From positions 30,408,812 to 30,472,811 of the forward strand of contig OZ024748.1 in NCBI GenBank assembly GCA_964016885.1: a stretch of DNA of 64,000 nt, in the 5' to 3' direction. The stretch is from Eledone cirrhosa. Its lineage: Eukaryota; Mollusca; Cephalopoda; Octopoda; Eledonidae. Under the pieces are notes generated by a model. The model ran no database searches and was not told the DNA's origin. It worked only from the letters and a program-made list of their open reading frames with translations. How positions within the stretch are numbered: the stretch's first letter is position 1; each line of letters opens with the position of its first letter. Both the position numbers and the translations under genes were made by a program. This document shows, piece after piece, positions 1 through 11,189 of the stretch.

Positions 1-544
1 AAAGAGCTGGGAGCTTGGGCAAGGGGTTACTTTCTACTTCAGATTTAGAGCCAAAGAACAATAAAATCACATTTTTCTTTTCTTTATATTCAATCTTGCT
101 AAAGTTCCATTCATTCCGGAACACTTGTTTCATATTGTTCTCTAACATTTCATAGATATCATTTTATTTTTATGCACACACGCACACACACATATGTATA
201 CGTATATATATATGGCAAGAACATCATAAAAAAAAAGACTGATACTTTATGAACTAGAGTGTTATCAATTTCAGAATCATAATACCACATCATCTTTTCA
301 GTGTTTTCTTGTGTTCCTCCATGCTCTGTGCCAAAATAATGTGAAAAGAAACAATATTTTTTTCCGTCCAACTGGATATGAACACAATTCAACCTCTTTG
401 CTCTCCCTGAAATGTATTTTTATTTTTTATTTTACAGAGATAGTCACTCTGTAATAGTGACGGTTTTTTCCTCCACCTTGACATGTTAGTCAGGTAACCC
501 AGGGGTCGATTTCTTTTTCTATTTTCATAATGAAGGACTAAAAT
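1..544. other. AT-rich noncoding DNA, no gene seen
   Basis: Only short AT-rich open frames and a CA/TA-rich microsatellite near 175-215 are visible. Nothing resembles a coding exon or a recognisable transposon. Confidence 0.6.
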
Positions 545-1030
545 ATTTTGATGCCTAACTCTTAACATCCAGTACCACAATAAAACTTTGACTGCAAATT
601 TTCACAACAATCTGTCCACTCTTAAATATAATATAAACATTTGAATGAATTAACAGGCCAATTTTTAGTTATTTTGTGCTAAATCATTACAGGATGTTAA
701 AAGTTAACATCCTGTACCACATGAAACCACATTAGCAAGACCTTTTTAGAAAGTATAAAAGAGCACTGACTGCATCACAGTTTACTACAAATTTTCAGAA
801 TGATCTGTTCACTAGTAAAGATACTATTAACACTTGAATTAACAAATCTCATGAAACTGCATTCACAAGACATTCTTGGAAAATACAAAACATCACGAAA
901 GTATTTACATTAGTTTATTGCAAATTTTCACAATGATCTGCCCCACCACTAAAGATACGATAAACATTTGAAATAATATAGCAATTTTTAGCTATTTTCT
1001 GCTAAATCATTACAGGATGTCATGAGTTAA
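545..1030 (+). repeat. Tandem copies of a dispersed ~200-bp repeat
   Basis: The block 'CAAATTTTCA...GATCTG...AACATTTGAA...GCTAAATCATTACAGGATGT' recurs two to three times. The same family appears inverted at about 37315-37515 in a ZC3H3 intron and forward at about 43350-43565. Copies begin or end near TTAACCCTT-like sequence, suggesting a piggyBac-type nonautonomous element; this is inference. Confidence 0.6.
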
Positions 1031-1198
1031 GTAGTGTTAGTAAGTAGGAAGTCCTTTTGGGTTACTTCTAACTCTGTTAGAAAACATCACAGCCAACATT
1101 TTAGAACAGTATTGTCTTTTTCTCATTTTTAATGTTTTTTTTTTAAAGAGTATCAGCAAACATTTGCCACATATGTAAAGACACTGTATCTTGAACTT

Positions 1199-1232
<34 letters not shown>
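1199..1232. repeat. (CA)n microsatellite
   Basis: About 16 uninterrupted CA dinucleotides. Confidence 0.95.
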
Positions 1233-1234
<2 letters not shown>

Positions 1235-1304
1235 TTCTATGGAGGTAACTGTCTAATGTTATTTGTCAAAGTTATTAGGGTGTGATTAATTGTATTATCA
1301 TTTA

Positions 1305-1692
1305 AACCAACAGTTCCTAACCTGGTATTTATAAATGTAGCACTGGGAATCTGTGAAATAAGTTCAAAATTCCAAATACTTCATTCTTCTCTAATTATAG
1401 ATATTTCTCTCTTTGATTTGTTATTCTCACCATATAATAATTATATTATATAAGAGGGGATAAGTATGAACTAATTTCAGAATTTCAAATACTTTGTTAA
1501 AAACATAATATACCACACACTATTGGGTATCCATTCTCCTCTAAGTATAACCCATCTGTCTCTTTCAAATCTTATTCTCAATATATAGCAAACAGAGAGA
1601 GAAGTAATTGTAGTTAGGGGTCTGTAGGGAAAATTTATTAAAATAAAAGGGGCTCTTTTGTAGTGTCAAGTTTGGGAACTACTGGTTTTACA
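1305..1692. mobile_element. hAT-like MITE
   Basis: The left end AACCAACAGTTCCTAACCTGG and the inverted right end (AACCAGTAGTTCCCAAACTTG on the minus strand) form imperfect terminal inverted repeats of the CAGTGGTTCYCAA type common to hAT-derived elements. There is no coding capacity, and the target duplication is not clear. Confidence 0.5.
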
Positions 1693-2525
1693 TGTTAACA
1701 ACAATGTAGTGATTTTTCTTGATCTGTTCAAAAGATGATATTGCTTTTGAGTTTATCATATACAAGATATTAACTAGTTTGTTCAACCAAACTTGCAGTA
1801 TGTATATATAGTTGGGGTCTGCCTCTCCTTAATACTAGAACCAGTATCAGTAAGATGTTACTGAAACAATAAATATATTTTCAATAAATTAATTGCATAT
1901 GGAAGTTTGTCATGGTTGAAAGAAATTTAATAAATAAAGTGCAAGAATAAGAATATCATCTAAATGTTTGTATGTAAATCCCTTTTATTATTGAGAAATT
2001 TTGAAGTCAATGTTTATATATATATATATAGATATCCGTATATAGTTGAGACGAGAGAAAAGAGTACACAAGAATGTTCTTGCCTGATGACACTTTGAAC
2101 AAGCAGGTGATACTCCAGAGTAATAAGACTCACTATTTAACCATAATAAATGTATATATTTATATACACCCATTAATATTTTTACTCAAGGTAGTACAAC
2201 CCTTATAATTCAATGTAATGTAGATATGAATAGCCTATTGAAGCAAAGTGAAATTTTTAAATTTTTTTTAAGTGGTATCTTATTAAACATCATTGAATAT
2301 TCAAAACCTACAAAGTCAGATATATATGGTTGAACAATACCTTATATATATAAAGGGAGAGAGAAATATGTAAAATCTCGACCAGGGTGCCAAACAATTT
2401 TGGCTTGTGTGTTCAATGGCGTATATATATATATATATATACACACTCCTCTACAATCAAAATAATAGAGTAGACATTTATTTTAGGCTACAAGGAACAA
2501 TTGGCTAAAACGGTAGGGTGCTAGT
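1693..2525. other. AT-rich intergenic DNA
   Basis: TA microsatellites lie near 2012-2030 and 2426-2450. No exon or known repeat is recognised. Confidence 0.5.
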
Positions 2526-2790
2526 TCTATAGTAGTGTTTCTCAAAGTGGGTTCTGTAAAAAAATATATATATATTCAGGGGTCACAAGATTTTAACAAA
2601 ATTTTATAATTTCTTTTTCTATATGACAATTCTCTTTCTGAAACAATTTTTGTTTCATTTAATGTTTTATTAATATTAGGGTGGTGGTGAATTGTCTGTA
2701 AAATTAGTTATGGGTTCCACAAGTTTTGGAAAAACATAGGGGTTTTACAGCAAATTGAAAATAAGTTTGGGAAGCACTGCTCTAATGAAT
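2526..2790. mobile_element. hAT-like MITE
   Basis: The left end AGTAGTGTTTCTCAAAGTGGG mirrors the right end (minus strand GAGCAGTGCTTCCCAAACTTA). It is a noncoding element of about 260 bp containing a small TA run. Confidence 0.5.
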
Positions 2791-2935
2791 GTTTCTGCTA
2801 GGGGACCTAAATATGCCTTTTACCTGTCTGGAGATCAATAATAAAATACTGAAAATCAATTTCAGGTAACTCTAACTATCTCCTTGTGAGAAAAAATTTT
2901 TTTTAAATAAAATTAAGTGCCCCTTTCCCCTATTG

Positions 2936-3145
2936 TGAAGGCACTTAACCTAGTGGTTAGGGTGTTGGACTTCATAACCATAAGGTTGTGGGTTTGATTC
3001 CGGCACCTGGCAAAATACTTTATTTAGTATTGCTTTTCATTATAAGACTGGGAACTCTATCATTAAAACACCCAAGAAATCTCCTATAAGTTACAACCTT
3101 GTAGAAGGCCAGCTAAACTTACTTAGGTGTTGTAAATTTTTTTTT
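2936..3145 (+). mobile_element. tRNA-derived SINE (GAAGGCAC family)
   Basis: It begins GAAGGCACTTAACCTAGTGG, with a pol III A-box-like segment (TAACCTAGTGGTTAGGG) and a B-box-like GGTTTGATTCC about 50 bp later, the layout of a tRNA-derived SINE. Related copies lie at 13253 (+), 42655 (-) and 53825 (-). Confidence 0.65.
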
Positions 3146-3600
3146 TTTCCCCCTATTTCCCTCCTCCATTATACAATTCCTTTTATAAATTCACTAGTGC
3201 CCTTCATGAAAAAAGAACCGTCCCTAAATCTGGTAAGCAATCTTACTTGACACTTAACCTTTTCCTCGTAGTCTTTCATAATTAAAAATATTTTTTTTTC
3301 AAATGTTCAAAATGAACTTACCTGGCACCACAAGGCTGATTTTTTTTTTTTTTTTTTTAAAAAGAGACTATCATTTGTTAAATTTTATTTTGTGTATTCT
3401 TCCCACTAATGTAATCTATATACAATTATTTTGTCTAATTCATAGTTTTTGTGAAGTGAACAGTCTAGGTTCTATGTATGGAGTGTAGAACCTTTTTCAC
3501 TATTTCTTTTTCTTCAATCTATTTTATTTTTTATTATCAATTTTTAAAAAAATTCAACCTTTCAGCTGCTTTTGATATGTATATATATTTTATTTATTAT
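3146..3600. other. AT-rich intergenic DNA with poly-T runs
   Basis: Long poly-T tracts; no gene or recognisable repeat. Confidence 0.5.
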
Positions 3601-3606
3601 GATTAT

Positions 3607-3785
3607 TAGGGTGATGGATTGACAGTTTCTGTAGAGCGTCGGACACCATGCTTTGCGGCATAGTTACGGCCCTTTACGTTCTGAGTTCAAATCCTGCCGA
3701 TGCACTGGGGTTGATTTAATCAACTTTCCCCTCCTCCAAAAATTGTTGGCCACATGCCTAAATCAGAAACCATTATTATTATTAA
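3607..3785 (+). mobile_element. Octopus-type tRNA-derived SINE, internally deleted
   Basis: It has GGATTGACAG..GTAGAGCGTCGGAC, CTTTGCGGCATAGTTACG, the GTTCAAATC B box and the GGCCACATGCCTAAATCAGAAACCATTATTATT-like 3' end in family order. The middle (CTTTCATCCTTACAGGGTCGATAAAA part) is missing. Confidence 0.8.
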
Positions 3786-4006
3786 AGAATTTTTTTTTTT
3801 TTTGCTGTTGTCTCTCCTGCACATCATTGCTAAGAGACACACTCTTCTGCATGCACCATATAACTTATAACCAGTTATGAATTAGTATTAAGGTTAAGGC
3901 AGACTTTACAAATAACTAGTTTGCTATAGCATTTGTATTACAAACAAGTTTCATGCAAAAAAAATCATTTCAGTTATTTATTTTCCATTTTCATGGTAGG
4001 GAGTTT

Positions 4007-4463
4007 TTAACCCTTTCGGCACTGTGGCCTTTTTACTATATAGCAAAATATAGTTAATTGTCAAAAACAATACCACTCAACATTTTTATGCAGATTTATT
4101 GCTCATGTTGTGTTTTTGGCTACATTACTAAGTCAGATGTATTACCCATGTAGTATAGTGTATTGGGCTATGTTGCTAGGTCCGATATATCACCCATGTA
4201 GTGTTTGCCTACATCACTGTGTCAAATGTATTGCCATGTAGTGTTTTGGGCTACAGTGCTAGGTCCAATGTATTGCCCATGTAGTGTTTTTGGTTATTGG
4301 GTCTAATATATCACCCATGTGGTATTTTTGGCTACATTACTACATCTGATATATCACCCATCTAATGTTTTTGCTTATGTTACTAGGTCTGATGTATCAC
4401 TCATATGTTTTTAGCTACATTACTGCATCTGGTATATCAGCCATGTAGTGCTATAAGGGTTAT
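4007..4463. mobile_element. piggyBac-like MITE with internal 43-bp minisatellite
   Basis: The ends TTAACCCTTTCGGCACTG and (minus strand) ATAACCCTTATAGCACTA are matching inverted repeats starting with the TTAA/CCCTT signature of piggyBac-type elements. Between them a unit of about 43 bp ('...TCACCCATGTAGTGTTTTTGGCTACATTACTAGGTC..') is repeated about eight times with drift. Noncoding. Confidence 0.6.
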
Positions 4464-4731
4464 GTGCCATAATATAAAAAAATGCTCTCCTAAAATATTG
4501 GAGAGGGATACTGCATACGCTGCTGTCTCTATCTTTTGTTCAGTAAAATTGTGAAATATATATATGGGGCTGGGAGGGAGTCCTCAGGAAGGTAATTTAA
4601 CATGGGATATATGTATAATATGGTATTAAATGTTGCTGTATAAATTTCTATAATGTACACACTGCTGAGTTGGTTTTTTTTCACCCTTTTGTGGGTATCT
4701 GGAAAGTGTCTTACATATGTATTTTCTAAGC

Positions 4732-5107
4732 CAGTGGTTCCCAACTTTGAGGGTAAGTTTGTTGAGTTGACAGATTTTCAAAACATTGAGGCATCTGTGA
4801 GATTAAATAGATCTTTTAAAACATTGGGATCTGTGAGAAAACTTCATTTAACCTTTTTGTGACCATGTTTCTAATGAAAGACACTGCCTATAATAACTTT
4901 TAAATAATCAAGAATTTGGAGGGATTTTGTAATATAACTTTTTCATTACTAAGCTGGTTCCTATGTAAAATCATGATGGAACGCTTTTAGATAAATATAA
5001 ATAAACTGCTTTGTATCGTAGAATGAGGACCAGTTTCAGGGGGTTTAGTATTCAAAGGGTTAAATACACAGGATGTTTGGTTGGTAATGAAAAGGAACCA
5101 CTGGCCT
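4732..5107. mobile_element. hAT-like MITE interrupted by a piggyBac-like MITE
   Basis: The left end CCAGTGGTTCCCAAC and right end GGAACCACTGGCC are inverted repeats. CTAAG-like sequence flanks both sides, a possible imperfect target duplication. A second element (4848-5063) lies inside it. Confidence 0.55.
4848..5063. mobile_element. piggyBac-like MITE (TTAA-flanked)
   Basis: It starts TTAACCTTTTTGTGACC, ends TTCAAAGGGTTAA and is about 216 bp. Relatives with the same internal 'TAATGAAA.ACACTG' motif lie at about 32120, 39370, 42930 and 44270. Confidence 0.6.
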
Positions 5108-5461
5108 AAGTTATGTTATTTGCTTGACAACAAAACTGCTATCATTTGTTTTGTATTGTTTTTTTAATTGTCAATTTTCAATCAGAAATTTAATTAAAAA
5201 GTGACATTGGTTTAAATGGTATTAATTACATATTATTATGTACTATTTCATTTGCATGTTTTATCAAATTTAGGTCAGCAGCACCTTTTTTTAATTTCCC
5301 ATAGCTATGGCAACCTTTTATCCTTTGATTTGATTTCTGTTGTCCATTTGTCTCTCAGTTCAGTGGGAAAAAACATTTAAAATTATTTAATAAATAAAAG
5401 AAAAAATTGAATTTGTTGTCTTTTTGTCAGTTATTTTTCTTTTAAAATTATTATTATTTTG

Positions 5462-5645
5462 GTGGGTATATTGGCAGTATCAGTAGAGCATCAAACAACA
5501 TGCTTTGCAGCATAGAGTTACAGCCCTTTGTTTTGAGTTCAAATCTTGCTGAGGTTAGTTTTGCTTACAGGGTTCGATAAGATAAAGTACCAGTAATGGA
5601 CTAGCGTCAATTTAATCAAATTTCCCTTCCTCACCAAATTGTTGA
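5462..5645 (+). mobile_element. Octopus-type tRNA-derived SINE
   Basis: Family order is intact: TATTGGCAGTATCAGTAGAGC, CTTTGCAGCATAGAGTTAC, GAGTTCAAATC, GGTTCGATAAGATAAAGTACC, then an AAACCATTATT tail. Confidence 0.85.
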
Positions 5646-5699
5646 AACCATTATTTTGGAAGTGTGTTGACTTCAGGAGAGCATCAGAGCTTTGGGGTC

Positions 5700-5823
5700 A
5701 ACTTCGCCATCTTTCCAGGGTCGATAAAATAAAATATCAGTAACGCACTGGGGTCAATTTAATCAACTTTACTTATCCCCTTCAAATTGCTGGCCTTGTG
5801 CCAATGTAGAAACAATTATTATT
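5700..5823 (+). mobile_element. SINE 3' fragment
   Basis: Only the CAGGGTCGATAAAATAAAA...GCTGGCCTTGTGCC...AACAATTATTATT half of the common SINE is present. Confidence 0.8.
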
Positions 5824-6095
5824 CTGGTTGTTGTTATTTTTGCTGTTGCTGATGTTGTTGCCATTGTTGATGTTGCTATTGCTGATGTTGATGCTGATGC
5901 TATTGCTGATGTTGTTGCTATTGCTGATGTTGTTATTGTTGCTATTGCTGCTGATGTTGCTGTTGCTATTGCTGATGTTGTTATTGTTGGTATTAGTTTT
6001 ATGCTTATTTACATTTCTGTTGTTGAGGTTGTTGTTGTCATTGCTGCTGGTGTTAATTCCTGTTCTGATTTTTATTGTTGTTGTTGTTCAATGAT
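5824..6095. repeat. Imperfect (TTGCTGATG)n tri/nonanucleotide repeat
   Basis: Interleaved GTT, GCT and GAT triplets. The leucine-rich open frame here is a by-product of the triplet repeat. Confidence 0.9.
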
Positions 6096-6367
6096 ATGTT
6101 AATGAATATGTAATAACAATAGAATCTCAATATACAATATGGTGTATATATATTAATTAGATTCTGAATAGTCTGAGGATAGTGGGGAACAGTCAGAAAG
6201 TGAGTGTTTGTATATGATGCAAGGGATAAAATCAATACACTCATTATATATATATGTTTTTGTGTTATATATACATATATTGAACAATATCAAGTAGGAT
6301 TTAAAAGAGACAATAAGCTCCTTGATGATATATAGGTGTGTGTGTATTTGTATTTATATGTATATAC

Positions 6368-6976
6368 TAACAGTGGTACCCGGCGTTGCATGGGATAAGG
6401 TATTTTGGAACGCAGGCCGCCAACGGACCTAATCGTGGAAAAACCATGCCTGGACAATATGTTAAGAAAATAAACCGAATACTCTGATGGCTCGATAATC
6501 TTTAAGATTTTCCTCTATGAAGCAGGAAAAATGCAGGTTTTCACCTAATGCGGGCCCTAGGGGATCAATAAAATGAATTTTTTTTATGTGCATAATATGC
6601 CTTGAAATTTCGGGGAAAATCGGCTAGACGTAACGCCTCAAAGAAGCCCTAAAAAGCTGAAAAAATGAAGTTTTTCACCTAATGCGGGCCCTAGGCCATA
6701 AAAAAATTGGATTTTCTTTGCTCACGGTATGAAGAAGAGACTGACTAATACATAGTTACAATTTCAAAGAAATCGGTCTGACGTAACACCTAAAAAAACA
6801 GTTTTTTACCTAATGCGGGGCCCTAGGGGATCAAAAAGTTGAATTTTTTTATGTGCATAACACTCCCTGAAACATAATACACATGTAAAGTTTGAAAACA
6901 GTCGGTTGGGTGGTTCTCGAGTTTTAGGGATTCAAACTCACACACACACAGACATCCTCAGTTTTATATATATAGA
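6368..6976. mobile_element. Unclassified dispersed repeat with three internal ~133-bp units
   Basis: The head GTACCCGGCGTTGCATGGG and tail ACACACACACAGACATCCTC bound the unit. A core TTACCTAATGCGGGCCCTAGG (with variants) recurs at 6541, 6675 and 6807. No protein-coding signal. The class is uncertain. Confidence 0.55.
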
Positions 6977-6999
6977 TGTATCATTTAACTCCGATCTTC

Positions 7000-7290
7000 T
7001 TTGTTAAGGGTTGGACATCTATATCATCCCCATCAACACTATTATGTCCATTTTCCATACTGGCATGGGTTGGAAGGATTGTCACGTTCTGGTACCAGAC
7101 AGGTTGGATGACAGTCCTGCTCATATGTTCCATAATGCCAAACACTTTACAGAGTGTACTAGGTACATGTTATCATGACACCAGCACTACCACTTTATTG
7201 CATTGACTGAGTTTATTTTATAATGACACCAGCACTACTGCTTTACAGAGTGTATTTTATGGCACCAGCTCTACAACTTTACAGAATGTA
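7000..7290 (+). repeat. Dispersed TTTACAGAGTGTACT repeat family
   Basis: It carries ACTGGCATGGGTTGGA followed by several variants of 'CACTTTACAGAGTGTACTGGGTGCATTTTATCATGACACCAGCACTA' type units. Other copies lie at 12628, 17960, 34500, 35970, 51245 and 53628 (+), and at 21085, 42165, 45415 and 60660 (inverted). Confidence 0.75.
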
Positions 7291-7299
7291 CTCAACATA

Positions 7300-7550
7300 C
7301 ATGCATACACACACACACACATATATATATAATACATAATGAGATGCATATACATACACAATAATTACACATGCATACATACACATATAAAGAGAAGAAA
7401 AAGAGAAACTAAGAATTGTTGAAAAAGAGTATAATCTGTGTGTGTGCATATATGTGTGTAAATGTGCATTGGTAAGTGTGTTAGTGTGCATATGTGTGTA
7501 AATGTGCATTGATAAGTGTGTAAATGTGCATTGGTAAGTGCATATGTGTG
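7300..7550. repeat. CA/TG-rich microsatellite tracts
   Basis: ACACACATAT runs, then repeated TGTGTAAATGTGCATTGGTAAG units. Confidence 0.85.
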
Positions 7551-7555
7551 TGTTA

Positions 7556-8057
7556 TGAATATTGTACAGAAACCACTGCCATCACCGCTACCACCACCAT
7601 CACCACTACCACCACCATCACTGCCATCACCACTACCACTGCCATCACCACTACCACCACCATCACCACTACCACCGCTAGCACCACCATCACTGCCATC
7701 ACCACTACCACCACCACCATCACTGCCATCACCATTAGCACCACCATCACTACTATCACTGCCATCACCATTACCACCACCATCACCACCACCATCACCA
7801 CTAGCACCACCATCACTGCCATCACCACTACCACCACCATCACAGCCATCACCACTGCCATCACCACTACCACCACTAGCACCACCATCACCACTACCAC
7901 CACCACCACCACTACCATCACCACTACCACCAGCATCACTGCCATCACCACTACCACCAGCATCACTACCATCACCACTACCACCACCATCATCACTGCC
8001 ATCACCACTACCACCACCATCACAGCCATCACCACTATCACCACCACCTACTCCCCC
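7556..8057. repeat. ACC/ATC triplet minisatellite, ~500 bp
   Basis: CCATCACCACTACCACCA-type units are repeated continuously. All frames without TAA/TGA stay open on both strands, which makes spurious proline-, threonine- and valine-rich open frames. Confidence 0.95.
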
Positions 8058-8137
8058 ATCTATGTCTTTTGAGTGAAAATCTGTTATGGCCAGATTCTTG
8101 AGTGTCTACAAGAAGTGAAATGTCAATATTGAACTCT

Positions 8138-8171
<34 letters not shown>

Positions 8172-8432
8172 CCACGTCTCTATATATGTCTACATACACA
8201 TACATCGTCATATATAGAAACACATTCACACACACACATAAATATATACATCTGCGTGCATTTCTGTGCACACACAATCCTGTACATATATGCTTGTGTA
8301 GAGACTGAGAAAGAGAGAGATATAGCTTGCCAGTCAGACTGACAGTAACAAAACTACAGGTTCCCTGAAAGTACTGAGAAAGAAAGTAATAGCAGAGTTC
8401 TAAACCAAATAACTATATATATACATTATAAA

Positions 8433-8474
<42 letters not shown>

Positions 8475-8480
8475 CTTCAT
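8138..8480. repeat. TA microsatellites with AT-rich spacer
   Basis: (TA)n near 8140-8168 and 8432-8474, separated by CACA-rich sequence. Confidence 0.9.
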
Positions 8481-8627
8481 TTAAACTAAAGTTTCTTCAA
8501 AATTTTTGGCTGTTTTCATTCATTGACAAAAAAAAGAAGAATAAGAAAAGTAAGGATTTTCTTTCGTTTTTATTATTCATTTTCATTGTAGTAATTTCTT
8601 CTTCTTTTCATTATTGAAACAGTGGTG

Positions 8628-8848
8628 GATTGGCAGTATCGGTAGATCGTAGATCGTTGGACACCCTGTTTCGCAGCATAGAGTTACGTCCCTTTACATT
8701 CTGAGTTCAAATCCCACCGAGGTTAGCTTTGCCTTTCATCCTTACAGGGTCGATGAAATAAGAGAGTTGATTTAACTGACTTTCCCCTTCCCCCAAACCG
8801 CTGGCCTTGTGCTTAAATCAGAAACCATTATTATTATTATTTGAAACT
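8628..8848 (+). mobile_element. Octopus-type tRNA-derived SINE, near full length
   Basis: GGTGGATTGGCAGTATCGGTAG, CGCAGCATAGAGTTACGTCC, GAGTTCAAATCCCACCGAGG, CTTTCATCCTTACAGGGTCG and CTGGCCTTGTGCTTAAATC occur in order, ending in (ATT)n. GTAGATC is duplicated near its 5' end. Confidence 0.9.
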
Positions 8849-8984
8849 TCCTTTGATGCCGAGTGTCAACCTGGCACCTGAGGTAAAATTCGATAATATA
8901 CACATTTACAATCAATTGTCATTCAAATGATGCCATAAGGGTACAAACACCAGTAAATGTCATTGCAAGTTTTTTAAATTGATA

Positions 8985-10960
8985 ATGCCCTTATTAGGAC
9001 ATGGGCAGTACCAGTCAGCACTATTTTCTGGATCTCCTGCAGAGATGGCTTTCCAAGTATCAGGTCCAAATATTTTTCAGTTCCCTTTGTTATTATTCCA
9101 AGTGCACCGACTATCACTAGTATTGTACTAAGATGCCACATTTTCTCAATTTCAATTGATAGATCTTTATACTTATTGAGCTTTCCACTCTTTTGAGGAG
9201 ATATGATCTTATAGAATGCTCATGCCACTTAAGAAACATGTTTTCTCTTTATGGTCCTTCACAATTATATCAGGTTTGTTGGCCTGCATTTGGGTGATGG
9301 TTGTACCATTTTCCTTCCATTTTCAGACCATAAAACCTGCACATTACCCAGTATAAGTATTGCCCCACTCTATCATGCATCATTTTATATTCCTGGGCAG
9401 CTAATATTTTGCAGCCTGAGACAGGAAGGTCTCATCACAGAATTAACAATTTGGGTTAGTTCCATTGGATTGAAAGTTGCACATTAAAATACACTGGTCT
9501 TGTGCAGCTAAAATGAAGCCCTCACTCTGCCTTTAGCCAAGAACTCCACAGCCACTGATGGGTGAGAGTTTGAGCTACATCAGGTTCTTTGTTACAGAGA
9601 ACAGACTGCCCATGCTGTGGTTTTTGATCCAATTTAGTGCACAGTCTCTATTGACCTTCATGTTTTTCCAACACTTTGATATTCTTTGTGGCTTTGATTG
9701 CAGAATCGCCATTATTATTTTCAAACTGTATTACCAATTCTTCTGCAAACTTCCTACTTACCTTTGTAACTGAATGTAACCTCTTCCTTCCTTCGTGAAT
9801 TGTGACCATTTTCATTATCCACTCATCTGTGGTTTTAAGGTACTGATTAAGTCCAATGGTTGATATCCTGTATGAAAGCTCAAGCTGAATCATTCTTCTA
9901 CCTCTATTTTGTCTAGGGAGATAGATGAGATCCACATCTGCTTTTGGATGATGTATTCTATTACATGTCAAAAGTTTCCTGATTTTGGTGTCTATTCACT
10001 TAATTTCATTACTGTTCTAATTTATAATATTGAAACTGTAGGTGACAAGGATTGCAAATTCATTTATGGCAGATTATTTATTTCTCGGGTTAAGCTCTGT
10101 TTTCATGACAGCACATTCTCCCAGTAGCATTCCTTCCTGATTCTTCCTTTCATGCCAGTGTGGTAAATACCTTGGCCTTCATTGATTCTTAGATATCTGT
10201 AGGCTTGTTCTTGTTCTAGTTCTTAATTACTGTATTTACATCTATTTCCATTGAGTTTGTGCTTGACAATCTGCCTTTCTTGAATGTTCCTTTGGCACAT
10301 TTTTCAAGTCCAAACTTCATTCCCACGTCATTGCTGAATACCTCGACTGTCTTCAGCAGTCCTTCCAGTTTGTTGTCATTTTTGGCATACAGCTTCAAGT
10401 CATCCATATAAAACAAGTGATTTATGGTTTTGCTGTCTATTTGTAACCATATTTTGTTTTGTTGAGTGCTAAAGTCAGCGTTGTGAGTGTAATGTAAAAT
10501 ATCAGAGGAGAAAACGAATCCCCTGAAAAATACCACAGTTAATACTTATGCTTTAAGTATTAAATTTATAATTCCATCATTGTGTGACAATGATAGGTTT
10601 GTATTCCATATAGACATGTTGTATTTCAGGAAGTTTGATATTACTGGGGAAATTTTCAGAACATCCAAAGTTTTCAAGATCCATGTGTGTGGAGCACTGT
10701 CAAATGCTTTATTACAGTCAATTCAAGCAGTACTCAGATTTCTATATTTTTTATGACAGTTTACCAGAATCATGGGGTTAATGAGAAGTTGGTCTTTGCA
10801 CCCATAACAACAACTTTTCTGCTCAATAGGGAAAAGATGAATTTCATCCATAAATTTGTAGGTTACCTCTTTGTTGTTGTTTTTCCTTTACATGCAGAAA
10901 TGCCCATTTGTACTGTCCTGTGCTGTCCTTAATGTTATACTTTATGTCAATCCTTGTAGT
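8985..10960 (-). mobile_element. Decayed non-LTR retrotransposon (YMDD-type reverse transcriptase)
   Basis: On the minus strand, 10936-10600 encodes an RT finger/palm segment (KAFDSAPHTWIL-like). 10536-10216 contains FYMDDLKLYAK, the catalytic YxDD box, followed by FSNDVGMKFGLEKCAKGTFKKG. 9971-9648 carries a downstream region (NRIHHPKADVD..., QLELSYRISTIGLNQYL), and about 9120-8990 resembles the C-terminal LVIVGALGIITKG-like segment. Many stops and frame changes make it a pseudogene. YMDD elements of this style are common in molluscs; the clade is not settled by eye. Confidence 0.75.
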
Positions 10961-10974
10961 TAATAAAGAAAGCA

Positions 10975-11112
10975 TTATTAAGGCAGAATTAGTAGAGCTT
11001 CAGACAACATGCTTTGCAGCATATTATTGTGCTCTTTTACGTTCTGAGCTCAAATCTCGATGAGGTTAGCTTTGCCTTTCATCTTTACGGGGACAATAAA
11101 ATAGAGTGTTCC
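10975..11112 (+). mobile_element. SINE 5' half fragment
   Basis: GGCAGAATTAGTAGAGCTTC, CTTTGCAGCATATTATTG and GAGCTCAAATC..GAGGTTAGCTTTGCC, ending after GACAATAAAATAGAG. Confidence 0.75.
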
Positions 11113-11189
11113 TAGATGATTGCAGTTATTGTTATTGTTTTCATCATCATGGCTTGACTTTATGAATGAAGATTATGAAGGGAGTAGTC

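Noticed and set aside
2080..2125. Possible hammerhead (CTGATGA at about 2084, plus strand)
   Set aside because: It is followed by GAAC rather than GAAA after only six bases, and no stem II is possible.
3653..3880. Small plus-strand open frame
   Set aside because: It lies across a SINE; coding potential comes from the repeat.
5828..6094. Leucine-rich membrane-like small protein
   Set aside because: Encoded by TTG/CTG triplet repeats only.
7516..8076. 186-residue proline-rich open frame and overlapping Thr- and Val-rich frames
   Set aside because: All arise from one ACC/ATC triplet minisatellite; no splice sites or non-repetitive sequence.
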